49,114 nt of DNA from Pseudomonadota bacterium. Its GTDB lineage: Bacteria; Desulfobacterota; Desulfobulbia; Desulfobulbales; SURF-16. The stretch covers positions 1 through 49,114 of the forward strand of contig JAUVQZ010000001.1 of the NCBI GenBank assembly GCA_030597865.1, given 5' to 3'. Numbering within the stretch: the stretch's first letter is position 1; every line of letters starts with the position of its first letter. Of this stretch, positions 1 to 7,929 are shown piece by piece. The position numbers and the translations under genes were made by a program. The notes beneath the pieces were generated by a model, which saw nothing but the letters and a program-made list of their open reading frames with translations, was not told where the DNA came from and did not search any database.

Positions 1-150
1 CATTACCGCACTATGACCAATGTCGTTAACCGGCCCACTGCCAGCGGCGGCCGGGGTTATAATTTCATCGGTCACCATGAGCTGATGATCCCCTTATTGG
101 CAGCCGCACTTCTTGATTGTATTACCCCGAAAGGCTTAAAGGAAAATTAA
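1..150 (+). CDS. C-terminal fragment of an unidentified protein
   Basis: Frame 1 is open from the first base to a TAA at 148-150 and gives 49 residues. It contains a Gly-rich stretch (SGGRGYNFIGHHE) followed by a hydrophobic segment (LMIPLLAAALLD) and a short basic tail ending in KEN. The reading frame has the codon use of the neighbouring genes, so it is probably the 3' end of a real gene that starts outside the window. It lies 43 bp before the cobA-hemD start with no terminator between, so the two may be cotranscribed. In related genomes other haem or corrinoid genes often precede cobA-hemD, but this tail does not match HemC or HemB endings that I recognise. No function is assigned. Confidence 0.55.
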   Translation, partial: HYRTMTNVVNRPTASGGRGYNFIGHHELMIPLLAAALLDCITPKGLKEN

Positions 151-193
151 GTCTCCCCCCCATTACCCTTAAAAATTTAATCAATATATAATC

Positions 194-1747
194 GTGACAA
201 CAAAAACTGAAAAAAAAGGAAAGGCGTATCTTATCGGTGCCGGGCCGGGTGACCCTGGTCTTATCACGGTCCGTGGCCAGGAAATTCTAAAAAAGGCTGA
301 GGTCATTATCTATGACTATCTGGCTGGCAAAAAGCTGCTGGACTATGTTCCCAAGGACGCTGAATTTATCTATGCCGGTAAAAAGGGAGGGGTGAAACAC
401 ACCCATACCCAGGAAGAGATCAACCAGATGCTGGTGGATCGGGTTCGCTCCGGGAAATTTGTTGTCCGCCTGAAGGGTGGAGATCCCTTTATCTTTGGAC
501 GTGGCGGTGAGGAGCTGGAAGAGCTTGTCAAGGCCGGTCTTGATTTTGAGGCCGTGCCAGGGGTGACATCCGCATCAGCCGCCGCCACCTTTGCCGGGGT
601 GCCTATTACCCATAGGAACTACACCTCCTCCGTGGCCTTTATCACCGGCCATGAGGACCCCAACAGGACGGAGAGCCGCATTGCCTGGGACAAGATTTCC
701 ACCGGTGTCGGCACCCTGGTCTTTTATATGGGTATCAAGAACCTCCCCTCCATAACCGCCAACCTCATTAAACATGGCCGTGATCCCCAGACCCCTGTGG
801 CCATTGTGCGCTGGGCATCCATGCCTTACCAGCAATCAGTGGTCGGCACCCTGGAAAATATTGCTGAAATCGTTAAGGAGCAGGGAATTAAACCGCCGGC
901 CCTCACCATTGTCGGAGATGTGGTCCGCTACCGTGACTCCCTGAACTGGTATGAGGCACGTCCCCTTTTCGGTAAAAGAATTGTTGTTACCAGGACCAGG
1001 GAGCAGGCAAGTGAGCTTGTCTCACTTCTGGAAGAGAACGGTGCCTCCTGCCTAGAGCACGCCACCATTTCCATTGAACCGCCTGATTCATGGCAGGAGG
1101 CGGACGCGGCCATAGACAGGCTTGGCGATTTTGACTGGGTCATTTTCACCTCCATCAATGCCATCCACTCCTTTTTTCAGCGTCTGCTCGACAAAGGATT
1201 TGATTCCCGAAAAATGCATGGCTGCCGTATCGCTGCCGTGGGTACGGTGACAGCTGATTGTCTTCTTGGGTATGGACTGAAGGCAGATCTCCTGCCTGAA
1301 AAATTTACCGGAGAGGGGCTTGTTGAGGCTTTGGTGGCAACGGACGTATCAGCAAAGAAGGTTCTGATTCCCCGCGCCTTGGAGGCCAGGAAGGTTCTTG
1401 AGGAGGGCCTGGCAAGGGCTGGTGCCCAGGTGACCATAACCCCTGTGTATCAGAACGTGCCCCCTGTGGCAGAGGGAGTGAAGCTGCGTAAGGAAATTGC
1501 TGGGGGAGAGGTTGACATGTTGACCTTTGCCAGTTCTTCCACCGTCCATAACTTTGTGGCCATGCTTGCCTGTCAGGACAACAGGGAACTGGCAGAGCTT
1601 CTTGATGGTGTGCTGATTGCCGCCATCGGCCCGATTACAGGTAAGACGGTTTCGGAATACGGACTCAGGGTCGATATCCAACCAGAGACGTACACCATTG
1701 CCGCCATGGTTGAGGCCATTGTCGCCCAAGCCACGACACCTGCGTAA
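194..1747 (+). CDS. cobA-hemD: Fused uroporphyrinogen-III C-methyltransferase / uroporphyrinogen-III synthase
   Basis: A 517-residue bifunctional enzyme. The N-terminal half (about 8-250) is a SAM-dependent uroporphyrinogen-III methyltransferase that makes precorrin-2 for sirohaem and cobalamin: GAGPGDPGLIT at 15-25, RLKGGDPF at 92-99, VPGVTSA at 121-127 and PITHR at 137-141 are the family signatures. The C-terminal half (about 258-510) is a HemD domain that cyclises hydroxymethylbilane to uroporphyrinogen III, with the weakly conserved pattern FTSINAIHSF and FASSSTVHNF expected of that family. The fusion is common in anaerobic and sulfate-reducing bacteria. The start is GTG at 194 with no clear Shine-Dalgarno, so it is less certain than the frame. 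A hairpin terminator follows the stop. Confidence 0.95.
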   Translation: MTTKTEKKGKAYLIGAGPGDPGLITVRGQEILKKAEVIIYDYLAGKKLLDYVPKDAEFIYAGKKGGVKHTHTQEEINQMLVDRVRSGKFVVRLKGGDPFIFGRGGEELEELVKAGLDFEAVPGVTSASAAATFAGVPITHRNYTSSVAFITGHEDPNRTESRIAWDKISTGVGTLVFYMGIKNLPSITANLIKHGRDPQTPVAIVRWASMPYQQSVVGTLENIAEIVKEQGIKPPALTIVGDVVRYRDSLNWYEARPLFGKRIVVTRTREQASELVSLLEENGASCLEHATISIEPPDSWQEADAAIDRLGDFDWVIFTSINAIHSFFQRLLDKGFDSRKMHGCRIAAVGTVTADCLLGYGLKADLLPEKFTGEGLVEALVATDVSAKKVLIPRALEARKVLEEGLARAGAQVTITPVYQNVPPVAEGVKLRKEIAGGEVDMLTFASSSTVHNFVAMLACQDNRELAELLDGVLIAAIGPITGKTVSEYGLRVDIQPETYTIAAMVEAIVAQATTPA

Positions 1748-1763
1748 GCTCTAATATATAATG

Positions 1764-1814
1764 GCCATAAAAAAAGGCTTTCTGCCTCAAGGGCAGAAAG
1801 CCTTTTTTTATGGC
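1764..1814. terminator. Bidirectional intrinsic terminator between converging cobA-hemD and ompA-like genes
   Basis: A near-perfect inverted repeat: the left arm includes AGGCTTTCTGCC, the loop is about 5 nt, and the right arm GGCAGAAAGCCT is followed by a T run. The A run on the left gives a U tract for the opposite strand. The arms extend outward through GCCATAA and TTATGGC. It sits between two convergent stops (1747 and 1837), so it can end both transcripts. Confidence 0.9.
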
Positions 1815-1836
1815 TTATAATATTTGAAGGAGAATC

Positions 1837-3912
1837 TTAGAGGTAGGAGTCTTCTTCCTCTTCTCTGCCCTCCACAACAGATTCAGGATCTGCTGGCCCT
1901 TCAGGGGCAGAAACAGGCTCGCTGACAGCTTCTTCAATCTGTTCAATTTCCGCGGCAGTCACCTCCTCATCAAAGGCACTTTCTCCCGGAGAAACAACAA
2001 CTTCTTCTTCCGGTGATGTTGCCTGGGGGGCAGACCCTGAAGAAATCGGTTGTTCTTCACCTGCCGTGATGGGCTCATCAACAACGGTTGGCGAGGTTTC
2101 TGCAGCCGGTACTTCCTCCGCAGGGAGGGTAGGGGCTGTTTCTTCCCGGGCAGGGGACTCCATGGTTTCAGCAGGCCCTTCAACAGCGGCAGAGGCAGCT
2201 TGCGGCTGAGGGTTCAGTTGTTCGGTGGGTTCTTCCTGAACATCAAAGGCGGCATCCACTGCTGCTTCCTGTTCCGCAACCGCTTCAGCAATGGCCGCAG
2301 GTTCCTCCTGCTGCTCAGGGGGTGCAGGCACAGCTTCCTCGGTAGTTGGGACCGATTCTTCCATGGTAGTAGTCTCTGCCAGCCCAGAGGCTTCCGGCGC
2401 ATCAACCTCCGATGTAACCTCAGGGGCCTCGTCCATGACCATGGGGTGGGTTGCAGGAGCGGTCATGTCATCACCGCCTTCAGGCATTTCAACCCCTTGG
2501 GGTTCATCAATAAATTCCTCCTGCATCATCTCATCAACGATCTGATCAACGGGTGGCAGGATAAAGTCATCACTGAGGAAGTCAGATTTTAAGATTTCCT
2601 GTTCAATGATGACATAGTCGGTGACAATGGTGGAAATAACCGCCATCACACGCCTGTTTTGCTCCCGTCCTTCTTCGGTGGAATTATCGGCAATGGGCTC
2701 TATCTCCCCGGCACCCCGGGTCTTCAGGCGTTGAGGATCAATGCCGAATTTGTCAGCCAGATAATTCTTAACAGTGGCAGCTCTGCGGCTGGAAAGTTGT
2801 TGGTTGTAAATCTCTGAACCCAGGTCACAGGTGTGACCTTCAAGCAGTGCCTCGGTCTCAGGGTAGAGAGTCATAAAGTCAGCAATTTTCTTGATTTCTT
2901 CCTCATAACCTGGGCGGAGGGTGGCCATGTTGAGGTCAAACTCGACATGGAGTTCAATGGTGACCACCTTGTCATGGGGAAGTTGGCGTTCTAAGATAAT
3001 GATGTCATCATCAATAACAGCAATCTCTTCGACAAATTCATCCTCAATGATCTCAGGGATTGCTGGTTCTTCAACAATCTCAGTAACCTCTTCAGTGTCA
3101 ACCATGACCGGCTCAAGGGGTTCCTCGACTGGTAAAGGCTCTGGTTCTGGCTCAACAACCTCCACCGGCTTGACCGGCATACGCCTCTTGGAGAAAAAGA
3201 TCTTTTCAACGTAATCGGCAAGCTCTGCAGGGGAGTCAACAGCCCCATACTGGGCCAAAAAACCACAACCGCCAATTTTGGCAATGGCGTTCATGTTTTT
3301 GGCGCCTTGCGGATCATTACCAACGAGAATTGGGTAATAACATACAGAACCGCGAAACTTCTTTTTCATGTACGCGGATTCGTAAATAGCTGATTTGGGG
3401 ATGTTGATACCATCGCTGATAAGGACAACGGCATGGGAACCATTGAGCTTGCGTAAATCTTGGGTGGCGGAAATAAAGGTCATGCCAAGGGGATCAAAGT
3501 CGCTGATGGCATGGGTTTTGGTGGCGATGATCGGGGTGAAACCTTTGGCATCTTTATGGTAGAGGCCAAAGATGGTGGAAAAGTCCTTTTCAAAGCGATC
3601 AGCTTTGGGGCCGTGGACACGAAGCATGCGCCGGTGGGGGATGTTGGGAATGGTTTTGCCAATATTGGAAATAAGGGATCTGGCGACTTTTTGACTTTGA
3701 GGTTCGCCTACCCCCAGAAAGGTTTTCCCTAATCCGTCAACAATGATCAAAAGATTGTCGGTTTTCTGCAGGTAAGCACCTGTTTTCAAACGATTGGTTA
3801 ATTCAGCCGAGCTGTATACCGGCGGGATGGCGCTGAATACGGGTGTGATGCCTAGAACAAAAAACAAAAGCATTATCAGGGGGGTCACAATTGTAAAAAA
3901 TCGTGATTTCAT
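1837..3912 (-). CDS. OmpA-family envelope protein with VWA-like domain and long acidic tail
   Basis: The best start is the ATG at 3912, preceded by an AGAGG ribosome site; this gives 691 residues, 12 fewer than the longest frame. A signal peptide covers about 1-28 (hydrophobic LIMLLFFVLGI, likely cleavage after VFSA). Residues about 52-235 resemble a von Willebrand A fold (LLIIVDGLG, then AVVLISDGIN), but the usual DxSxS metal motif is not kept. After a Pro/Glu-rich linker, about 315-425 form an OmpA C-terminal peptidoglycan-binding domain (HVEFDLNMATLRP, LEGHTCDLGS, NQQLSSRRAATVKNYL, NRRVMAVI). The last 250 or so residues are low-complexity and rich in Glu, Ala, Pro and Thr. It probably tethers the outer membrane to peptidoglycan. 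The acidic tail is unusual for an OmpA protein. Confidence 0.85.
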   Translation of the reverse strand: MKSRFFTIVTPLIMLLFFVLGITPVFSAIPPVYSSAELTNRLKTGAYLQKTDNLLIIVDGLGKTFLGVGEPQSQKVARSLISNIGKTIPNIPHRRMLRVHGPKADRFEKDFSTIFGLYHKDAKGFTPIIATKTHAISDFDPLGMTFISATQDLRKLNGSHAVVLISDGINIPKSAIYESAYMKKKFRGSVCYYPILVGNDPQGAKNMNAIAKIGGCGFLAQYGAVDSPAELADYVEKIFFSKRRMPVKPVEVVEPEPEPLPVEEPLEPVMVDTEEVTEIVEEPAIPEIIEDEFVEEIAVIDDDIIILERQLPHDKVVTIELHVEFDLNMATLRPGYEEEIKKIADFMTLYPETEALLEGHTCDLGSEIYNQQLSSRRAATVKNYLADKFGIDPQRLKTRGAGEIEPIADNSTEEGREQNRRVMAVISTIVTDYVIIEQEILKSDFLSDDFILPPVDQIVDEMMQEEFIDEPQGVEMPEGGDDMTAPATHPMVMDEAPEVTSEVDAPEASGLAETTTMEESVPTTEEAVPAPPEQQEEPAAIAEAVAEQEAAVDAAFDVQEEPTEQLNPQPQAASAAVEGPAETMESPAREETAPTLPAEEVPAAETSPTVVDEPITAGEEQPISSGSAPQATSPEEEVVVSPGESAFDEEVTAAEIEQIEEAVSEPVSAPEGPADPESVVEGREEEEDSYL

Positions 3913-4116
3913 ACAGTTACCTCTTTTTTTGGGCGTTGCCATGATCATTTAATGGTTAAAGCTGAATCGGCCCATACCTCTCTCATACCGATTTAACCCC
4001 CATATTGTATTATAAATAACTAAAATATCAAAACTTTTATCTTTTGAATTTCCCTGATATTGGGGGGTTTTTTTTAACTATGAAACCGGAAATGGCAAGG
4101 ACACAACCCCTGGTGC

Positions 4117-4947
4117 TTAGATGGATAGCTCCATACTAATGTCAGATGCGGGGGCAGAATGGGTAAGGGCGCCGATGGAGATGATATCCACACCCGTGGC
4201 AGCAATTTCCCTTATGTTTTGGAGGTTTACGCCGCCAGAGGCCTCAACCAGGGCCTGGCCGTTGATGAGCTTAACCGCCTCTCTCATCTCATCTGCTGAC
4301 ATATTGTCGAGCATAATGATGTCAACTTGGGCCACAAGACATTCTTTGACCTGATCAAGGTCTTCGGTTTCAACCTCAATCTTCAGGGTGTGGGGGGCCT
4401 GCTGACGAACACGGTCCACAGCCTCGGTTATGGAGCCACAGGCAGCAATGTGATTGTCCTTAATCATGATGCCATCAGCAAGATTAAAACGATGGTTGTG
4501 GCCGCCGCCGACCCGGACAGCGTATTTCTCCAGGACGCGCAGCCCGGGTGTGGTTTTGCGGGTATCAGTGACCCTGGCTGGGAAGCCTTCAATTTCTTTA
4601 ACAAAAAAATGGGTTAAGGTGGCAATGCCGCAGAGGCGCTGGACAAGATTCAGGGCCACCCGCTCCGCCTGGAGAAGCTCGAGAACTGGCCCCTGGCAGG
4701 AAAAAACCTCTTCTCCAGGCTGAATGAGCCGACCATCTTCAGCCGCCGTATAGCTGAGACCTGCAATGCGGTTTTTGAAAACCTCAGCAGCAATGGCCAT
4801 GCCCGCACAGACGAACTGGCCCTTTGCTCTGAAGGTCGCCAGGCCAATAGCCCCAGGTGAAAAAATGGCCTGTGAGGTCACATCCCCTGTGCCCAGATCT
4901 TCCCGTAGAAAATGAATGATATCCTCTTGTAAGGAGAGAAGGTCCAT
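4117..4947 (-). CDS. nadC: Nicotinate-nucleotide pyrophosphorylase (carboxylating)
   Basis: Quinolinate phosphoribosyltransferase of de novo NAD synthesis: quinolinate plus PRPP gives nicotinate mononucleotide, CO2 and PPi. Family marks are EDLGTGDVTS near the N-terminus, RVTDTRKTTPGLR, KYAVRVGGGHNHRF, DGIMIKDNHI, EVETEDLDQ, IMLDNMS and VEASGGV. The ATG at 4947 has an AGGA element about 9 nt upstream and gives 276 residues, the normal family length; the frame extends 17 codons further but that extension is not family-like. It lies on the same strand as the OmpA-like gene, 200 bp upstream of it. No nadA or nadB is nearby. Confidence 0.96.
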   Translation of the reverse strand: MDLLSLQEDIIHFLREDLGTGDVTSQAIFSPGAIGLATFRAKGQFVCAGMAIAAEVFKNRIAGLSYTAAEDGRLIQPGEEVFSCQGPVLELLQAERVALNLVQRLCGIATLTHFFVKEIEGFPARVTDTRKTTPGLRVLEKYAVRVGGGHNHRFNLADGIMIKDNHIAACGSITEAVDRVRQQAPHTLKIEVETEDLDQVKECLVAQVDIIMLDNMSADEMREAVKLINGQALVEASGGVNLQNIREIAATGVDIISIGALTHSAPASDISMELSI

Positions 4948-5271
4948 GGTTTCCTGTTTTTTATGTGGTAAAAATATCGTCAAGGGAGATGGCATCATAG
5001 AAATGATGCCCTGGTGAGAATCAAAATTACAATGCCTATCTCTTGCTTGTCAAGGGTAAAGGGCCTCCATCTGCCATGTCCTGCAGCTTGATTAGTGCCC
5101 CAGCAGATTTGTTTTGCAAACGGCAATCAAGTTCTTTCGTTTTTCCGGTATCTCGAAAATTTTTTTCCAGTATTCTGGTTTTTTTCAAAATCTATCCCAC
5201 CAGTTTCTGACGCTACCTATCAAATAGTTGTACTTGCCGGCTTTATTTACGTTTCATTTTTAAATGAACTG
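4948..5271. other. Gene-free intergenic stretch, AT-rich, between divergent nadC and secreted-protein gene
   Basis: No convincing gene. A 73-codon frame at 5095-5316 lacks a ribosome site and runs through the promoter below, so I treat it as chance. The right part (5140-5270) is rich in T runs, as expected for the upstream region of a regulated promoter where an enhancer-binding protein could sit; I could not pick out a clear dyad operator. Confidence 0.6.
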
Positions 5272-5287
5272 TGGCACTTTTTTTGCT
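5272..5287 (+). promoter_or_regulatory. Sigma-54 (RpoN) -24/-12 promoter
   Basis: The sequence TGGCAC at 5272-5277, five T residues, then TTGCT at 5283-5287 matches the RpoN consensus TGGCAC-N5-TTGCW exactly. Transcription should start near 5297-5299, giving a leader of about 30 nt that carries the strong ribosome site of the secreted-protein gene. It implies control by an AAA+ enhancer-binding protein. This is seen in the sequence; activity is inference. Confidence 0.75.
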
Positions 5288-5327
5288 CTTTATTAAAATT
5301 TTTTCACATTTTATAAGGAGGAAGAAG

Positions 5328-5924
5328 ATGAAGAAAACATTTGCAATAGTGATGGCCTTGGTTCTTATTGTTTCAATTTCAAGCTATGCGAGTACTGACT
5401 GTGTATCTATTCACGATGGTGAATTAGCAGGTTCTGATGGTGCAACCTTAGAAACCGGGTATGACCAATGGGGGTATAATTATCAAGCGAAGATATTTAA
5501 CGGCACCTACTGTGATGCCTACCGAGATGCTGAATGGTGTTGGGATTACAGAGATATTGATTTAGTAATGAAATGGAACAGTGCTTGGTTGAGTAATAAA
5601 GATTGTGATGGTGACGGATTACTGGATCGACACCTTGGAAATGATTCTTATCTTGGCTCTGGTGCTTGGTTGACAAATCACCAATCTGGAAAAGTTGAAG
5701 TTAATGGCAAGATGAGGAAATGGACATATTTTGTCAAAATAGTAGCAGCACCTGCAGATGCCACAGTAGTAGGTGACTTTTGGGTTGGGGCAGACGGCAT
5801 TGAAATTGGCCCCGTTATTTGGGGGTCATTTGCCATAGTACAGCAGGTATCAAATGACCCTTCAAACGGGGAGCATGGGATTCTTTATAAAAGTCCATCT
5901 AATCCTGGTCTGGGGAATTTATAG
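5328..5924 (+). CDS. Small secreted protein of unknown function with Asp-rich (Ca-binding-like) loop
   Basis: A 198-residue protein starting at the ATG at 5328, with TAAGGAGG 7-8 nt upstream; the frame runs further upstream but through the promoter. A Sec signal peptide (MKKTFAIVMALVLIVSISSYA) is predicted, leaving about 177 residues. The mature part has four cysteines (25, 62, 71, 93), many aromatic residues (W48, W70, W72, W83, W87) and a DCDGDGLLD loop at 92-100 resembling DxDxDG calcium loops, followed by GSGAWLTNHQSGK. I recall similar short secreted proteins in scattered bacteria and archaea, but no known function. It stands alone between its own sigma-54 promoter and a terminator, so it is monocistronic and probably expressed under a particular condition. 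Confidence 0.85.
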   Translation: MKKTFAIVMALVLIVSISSYASTDCVSIHDGELAGSDGATLETGYDQWGYNYQAKIFNGTYCDAYRDAEWCWDYRDIDLVMKWNSAWLSNKDCDGDGLLDRHLGNDSYLGSGAWLTNHQSGKVEVNGKMRKWTYFVKIVAAPADATVVGDFWVGADGIEIGPVIWGSFAIVQQVSNDPSNGEHGILYKSPSNPGLGNL

Positions 5925-6031
5925 AGATATTTGTTTTGAGAATCGCCAAGGCTATCAAACTCACCGATAACTCTAATGGCGCTTCAAAACTAGCAGAGAA
6001 AAATATCTTTCGATTAGCAGTATGACATCAT

Positions 6032-6066
6032 AAGGCAGGGTCATTAAGTTGGCTCTGCCTTTTTCA
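6032..6066 (+). terminator. Intrinsic terminator after the secreted-protein gene
   Basis: Arms AAGGCAGGG and CTCTGCCTT form a 9-bp stem with one G-U pair around a loop of about 11 nt, followed directly by a T run. It lies 108 bp after the stop at 5924 and before the TatD-like gene, separating the two transcription units. Confidence 0.8.
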
Positions 6067-6145
6067 TTTTATAAAAAATCTAAAAATGGGATGGTATCCT
6101 ATCACTACAATAAACAGAACACCTCAGACCTCTTACCCATAGATA

Positions 6146-6895
6146 ATGCTCGATTGTCACTGCCATTTTCTCGATATATCCCCCCCCTGCCATGCCCCGT
6201 TCCTGGTTGATCTTAAGGTATGTGGAATCAAGAAGGTTTACTGTAACAGCGTCGGCCTTGAGCAATGGCATGCCTTGACTTCATTGGCCAGCAACCATCA
6301 GGAGATTCTTCCCTTTTACGGAATCCATCCATGGCATATCAGGCAGGATACAGTTGAAGCTGACCTTCGGGTTCTTGCCACTCTTCTAGGGGACAGCCAT
6401 TCTTTTTGCGGGGAGATCGGCCTTGACCGTCTTTGTCGCACGGATCTCCGCCTCCAGGAGGAGGTGTTTATCCGGCAACTGGATCTTGCCATGGCCACCA
6501 AGAGTTTTGTGGCGATCCATTGCGTCAAGGCCTGGGGCAGGCTCATTGATATCCTTGCCGGCTACCAGGGGGAGGTTAGCTTTATGCTCCATGCCTTTCA
6601 GGGATCAAGGGAGGTCATGGAAAGGCTGGTGGCCATGGGGGGGATGATTTCCTTCTCCCACCGTGTTATGGATGGCGACCAACAGAAACTCCAGGATGTT
6701 TTAAGGGCAACACCCCTTGACAATCTCCTGCTGGAAACGGACTTCCCCTTTCAAAAAAGTTTTACGGGCCATTCACGGCAGACATATTGTCAGGTGCTTA
6801 GCAGGCTTTACTCCTTTGTATCCCAGCTTTGCCAGGTTCCTGTTAAAGAACTGACACACATCATTGAAAGAAATGGATCGATTTGCACGTATTGA
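6146..6895 (+). CDS. TatD-family metal-dependent hydrolase (DNase/phosphoesterase)
   Basis: A 249-residue TIM-barrel amidohydrolase-superfamily protein. Metal-ligand motifs appear in family order: HCH at 5-7, GIHPWH near 59-64, GEIGLDRL near 90-97, IHCVKAWGRL near 125-134, LHAFQGS near 149-155 and LLLETDFPFQ near 191-200. TatD proteins are 3'-5' deoxyribonucleases or related phosphoesterases, and the GIHPW and ETDFPF variants fit a divergent subgroup. There is no strong ribosome site before the ATG at 6146. The 3' end overlaps the start of tcdA by about 23 bp, so the two are very likely translated from one message. Confidence 0.88.
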   Translation: MLDCHCHFLDISPPCHAPFLVDLKVCGIKKVYCNSVGLEQWHALTSLASNHQEILPFYGIHPWHIRQDTVEADLRVLATLLGDSHSFCGEIGLDRLCRTDLRLQEEVFIRQLDLAMATKSFVAIHCVKAWGRLIDILAGYQGEVSFMLHAFQGSREVMERLVAMGGMISFSHRVMDGDQQKLQDVLRATPLDNLLLETDFPFQKSFTGHSRQTYCQVLSRLYSFVSQLCQVPVKELTHIIERNGSICTY

Positions 6896-7622
6896 GAAAT
6901 TATTAGGTCACCGGAAAGCTGCCTGGCTTCAGGCCAGGTCCGTCACCATTGTCGGGGTCGGTGCCGTGGGGGGCTACGCCCTGGAAGGGCTGGCCCGCGC
7001 CGGGATCGGCAGGATACGGCTGGTGGATTTTGATGTTGTTGGCATCTCAAATATCAACCGCCAACTCCATGCCCTGGAGTCCACCCTGGGTGTTCTCAAG
7101 GTTGAGGCCGCCCAGCAAAGGGTGCTTGACATAAATCCCCACTGTCAGGTCGAGGCACTGCCCCTTTTTGCAGATCCTGATACGGTGGAAAAAATTCTTA
7201 GCCCAACACCAGACATCCTCATCGATGCCATTGATTCACTCAGCTCAAAGGGCGAACTCCTTACTGCTGCATACAAAAAAAATATCCCCACTGTCTCATC
7301 CATGGGCGCGGCTTTGCGCACCGACCCCAGCCAGATCGTGGTCGATGATCTGCTCAAGACAAAAAAATGTCCCCTGGCCAGAAAATTACGCAAAAATCTT
7401 CGTCTCAATGGCATCGGCCACGGCATAAGCTGTGTGTATTCCACCGAAGAGGTTTGTTTCGACTATGGGGAGCCGGAGGCAGATGGTACTGGTGGACATT
7501 CTCCCCATGTCAAGGGGCGTGCCCGGCGATTGCTGGGGAGCCTGCCAACCCTCACCGGTATTTTCGGCCTTATTGTTGCCAATACCGCTATCTACAAATT
7601 ACTGGATGGCTATGATGGATGA
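6873..7622 (+). CDS. tcdA: tRNA threonylcarbamoyladenosine dehydratase (ThiF/E1-like)
   Basis: A 249-residue E1-like ATP-dependent enzyme that cyclises tRNA t6A37 to ct6A. The N-terminal Rossmann/adenylation site is clear: TIVGVGAVGGYALEGLAR at about 25-42, RLVDFDVVGISNINRQ at about 49-64, then DAIDSLSSKGEL with the conserved acidic residue, and VSSMGAALRTDP. The C-terminal part (GHGISCVYSTEEV, GSLPTLTGIFGLIVA) matches TcdA rather than MoeB or ThiF. A TTG at 6864 is an in-frame alternative start; the ATG at 6873 is preferred. The gene begins inside the end of the TatD-like gene. The opposite strand carries the next gene, ending at 7638. Confidence 0.92.
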   Translation: MDRFARIEKLLGHRKAAWLQARSVTIVGVGAVGGYALEGLARAGIGRIRLVDFDVVGISNINRQLHALESTLGVLKVEAAQQRVLDINPHCQVEALPLFADPDTVEKILSPTPDILIDAIDSLSSKGELLTAAYKKNIPTVSSMGAALRTDPSQIVVDDLLKTKKCPLARKLRKNLRLNGIGHGISCVYSTEEVCFDYGEPEADGTGGHSPHVKGRARRLLGSLPTLTGIFGLIVANTAIYKLLDGYDG

Positions 7623-7637
7623 GGTGCCAGGGTGATG

Positions 7638-7841
7638 TCAGCGATTTTGGAACCAGAGAAGATAGAGTCCTATAACCAATAGGAAAGGGCCATTGGTGAA
7701 ATAAAAGAGATAAACCAGGGGGTATCGTCGCCCCAAAAACTCTTTTAACCCCGGGCGACTTACCACCCTGGGAATCCAGAACAGCACGGTGACCAGGGCA
7801 CCGAGAGAAATAAAACAGAGGGCCAGGGTATTAAGGGGCAT
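7638..7841 (-). CDS. Small two-helix membrane protein, unknown
   Basis: A 67-residue frame with two hydrophobic helices: about 3-23 (LALCFISLGALVTVLFWI) and about 42-64 (LVYLFYFTNGPFLLVIGLY). They are joined by a basic loop (RVVSRPGLKEFLGRRYP). It follows the AsmA-like gene on the same strand after 88 bp and converges on tcdA. The ribosome site is weak (GAGGA lies rather far from the ATG). The clean alternation of hydrophobic and basic segments argues for a real small inner-membrane protein. I do not recognise a family, and its existence is supported but not certain. Confidence 0.55.
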   Translation of the reverse strand: MPLNTLALCFISLGALVTVLFWIPRVVSRPGLKEFLGRRYPLVYLFYFTNGPFLLVIGLYLLWFQNR

Positions 7842-7929
7842 AGTTAGTGTAAATCCTCAGGTCTGGGTAAATGGTTTAGGGGGCTGGCATGGTTGTCGTT
7901 TGCTGTTGCACCGGCTCCTGGTCAGGACG

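Noticed and set aside
2050..2592. 180-codon plus-strand frame opposite the OmpA acidic tail
   Set aside because: It is the antisense shadow of low-complexity Glu/Pro/Ala codons, with biased Arg/Gly/Phe composition.
5095..5316. 73-codon frame before the secreted-protein gene
   Set aside because: It runs through the sigma-54 promoter and has no ribosome site or conserved feature.
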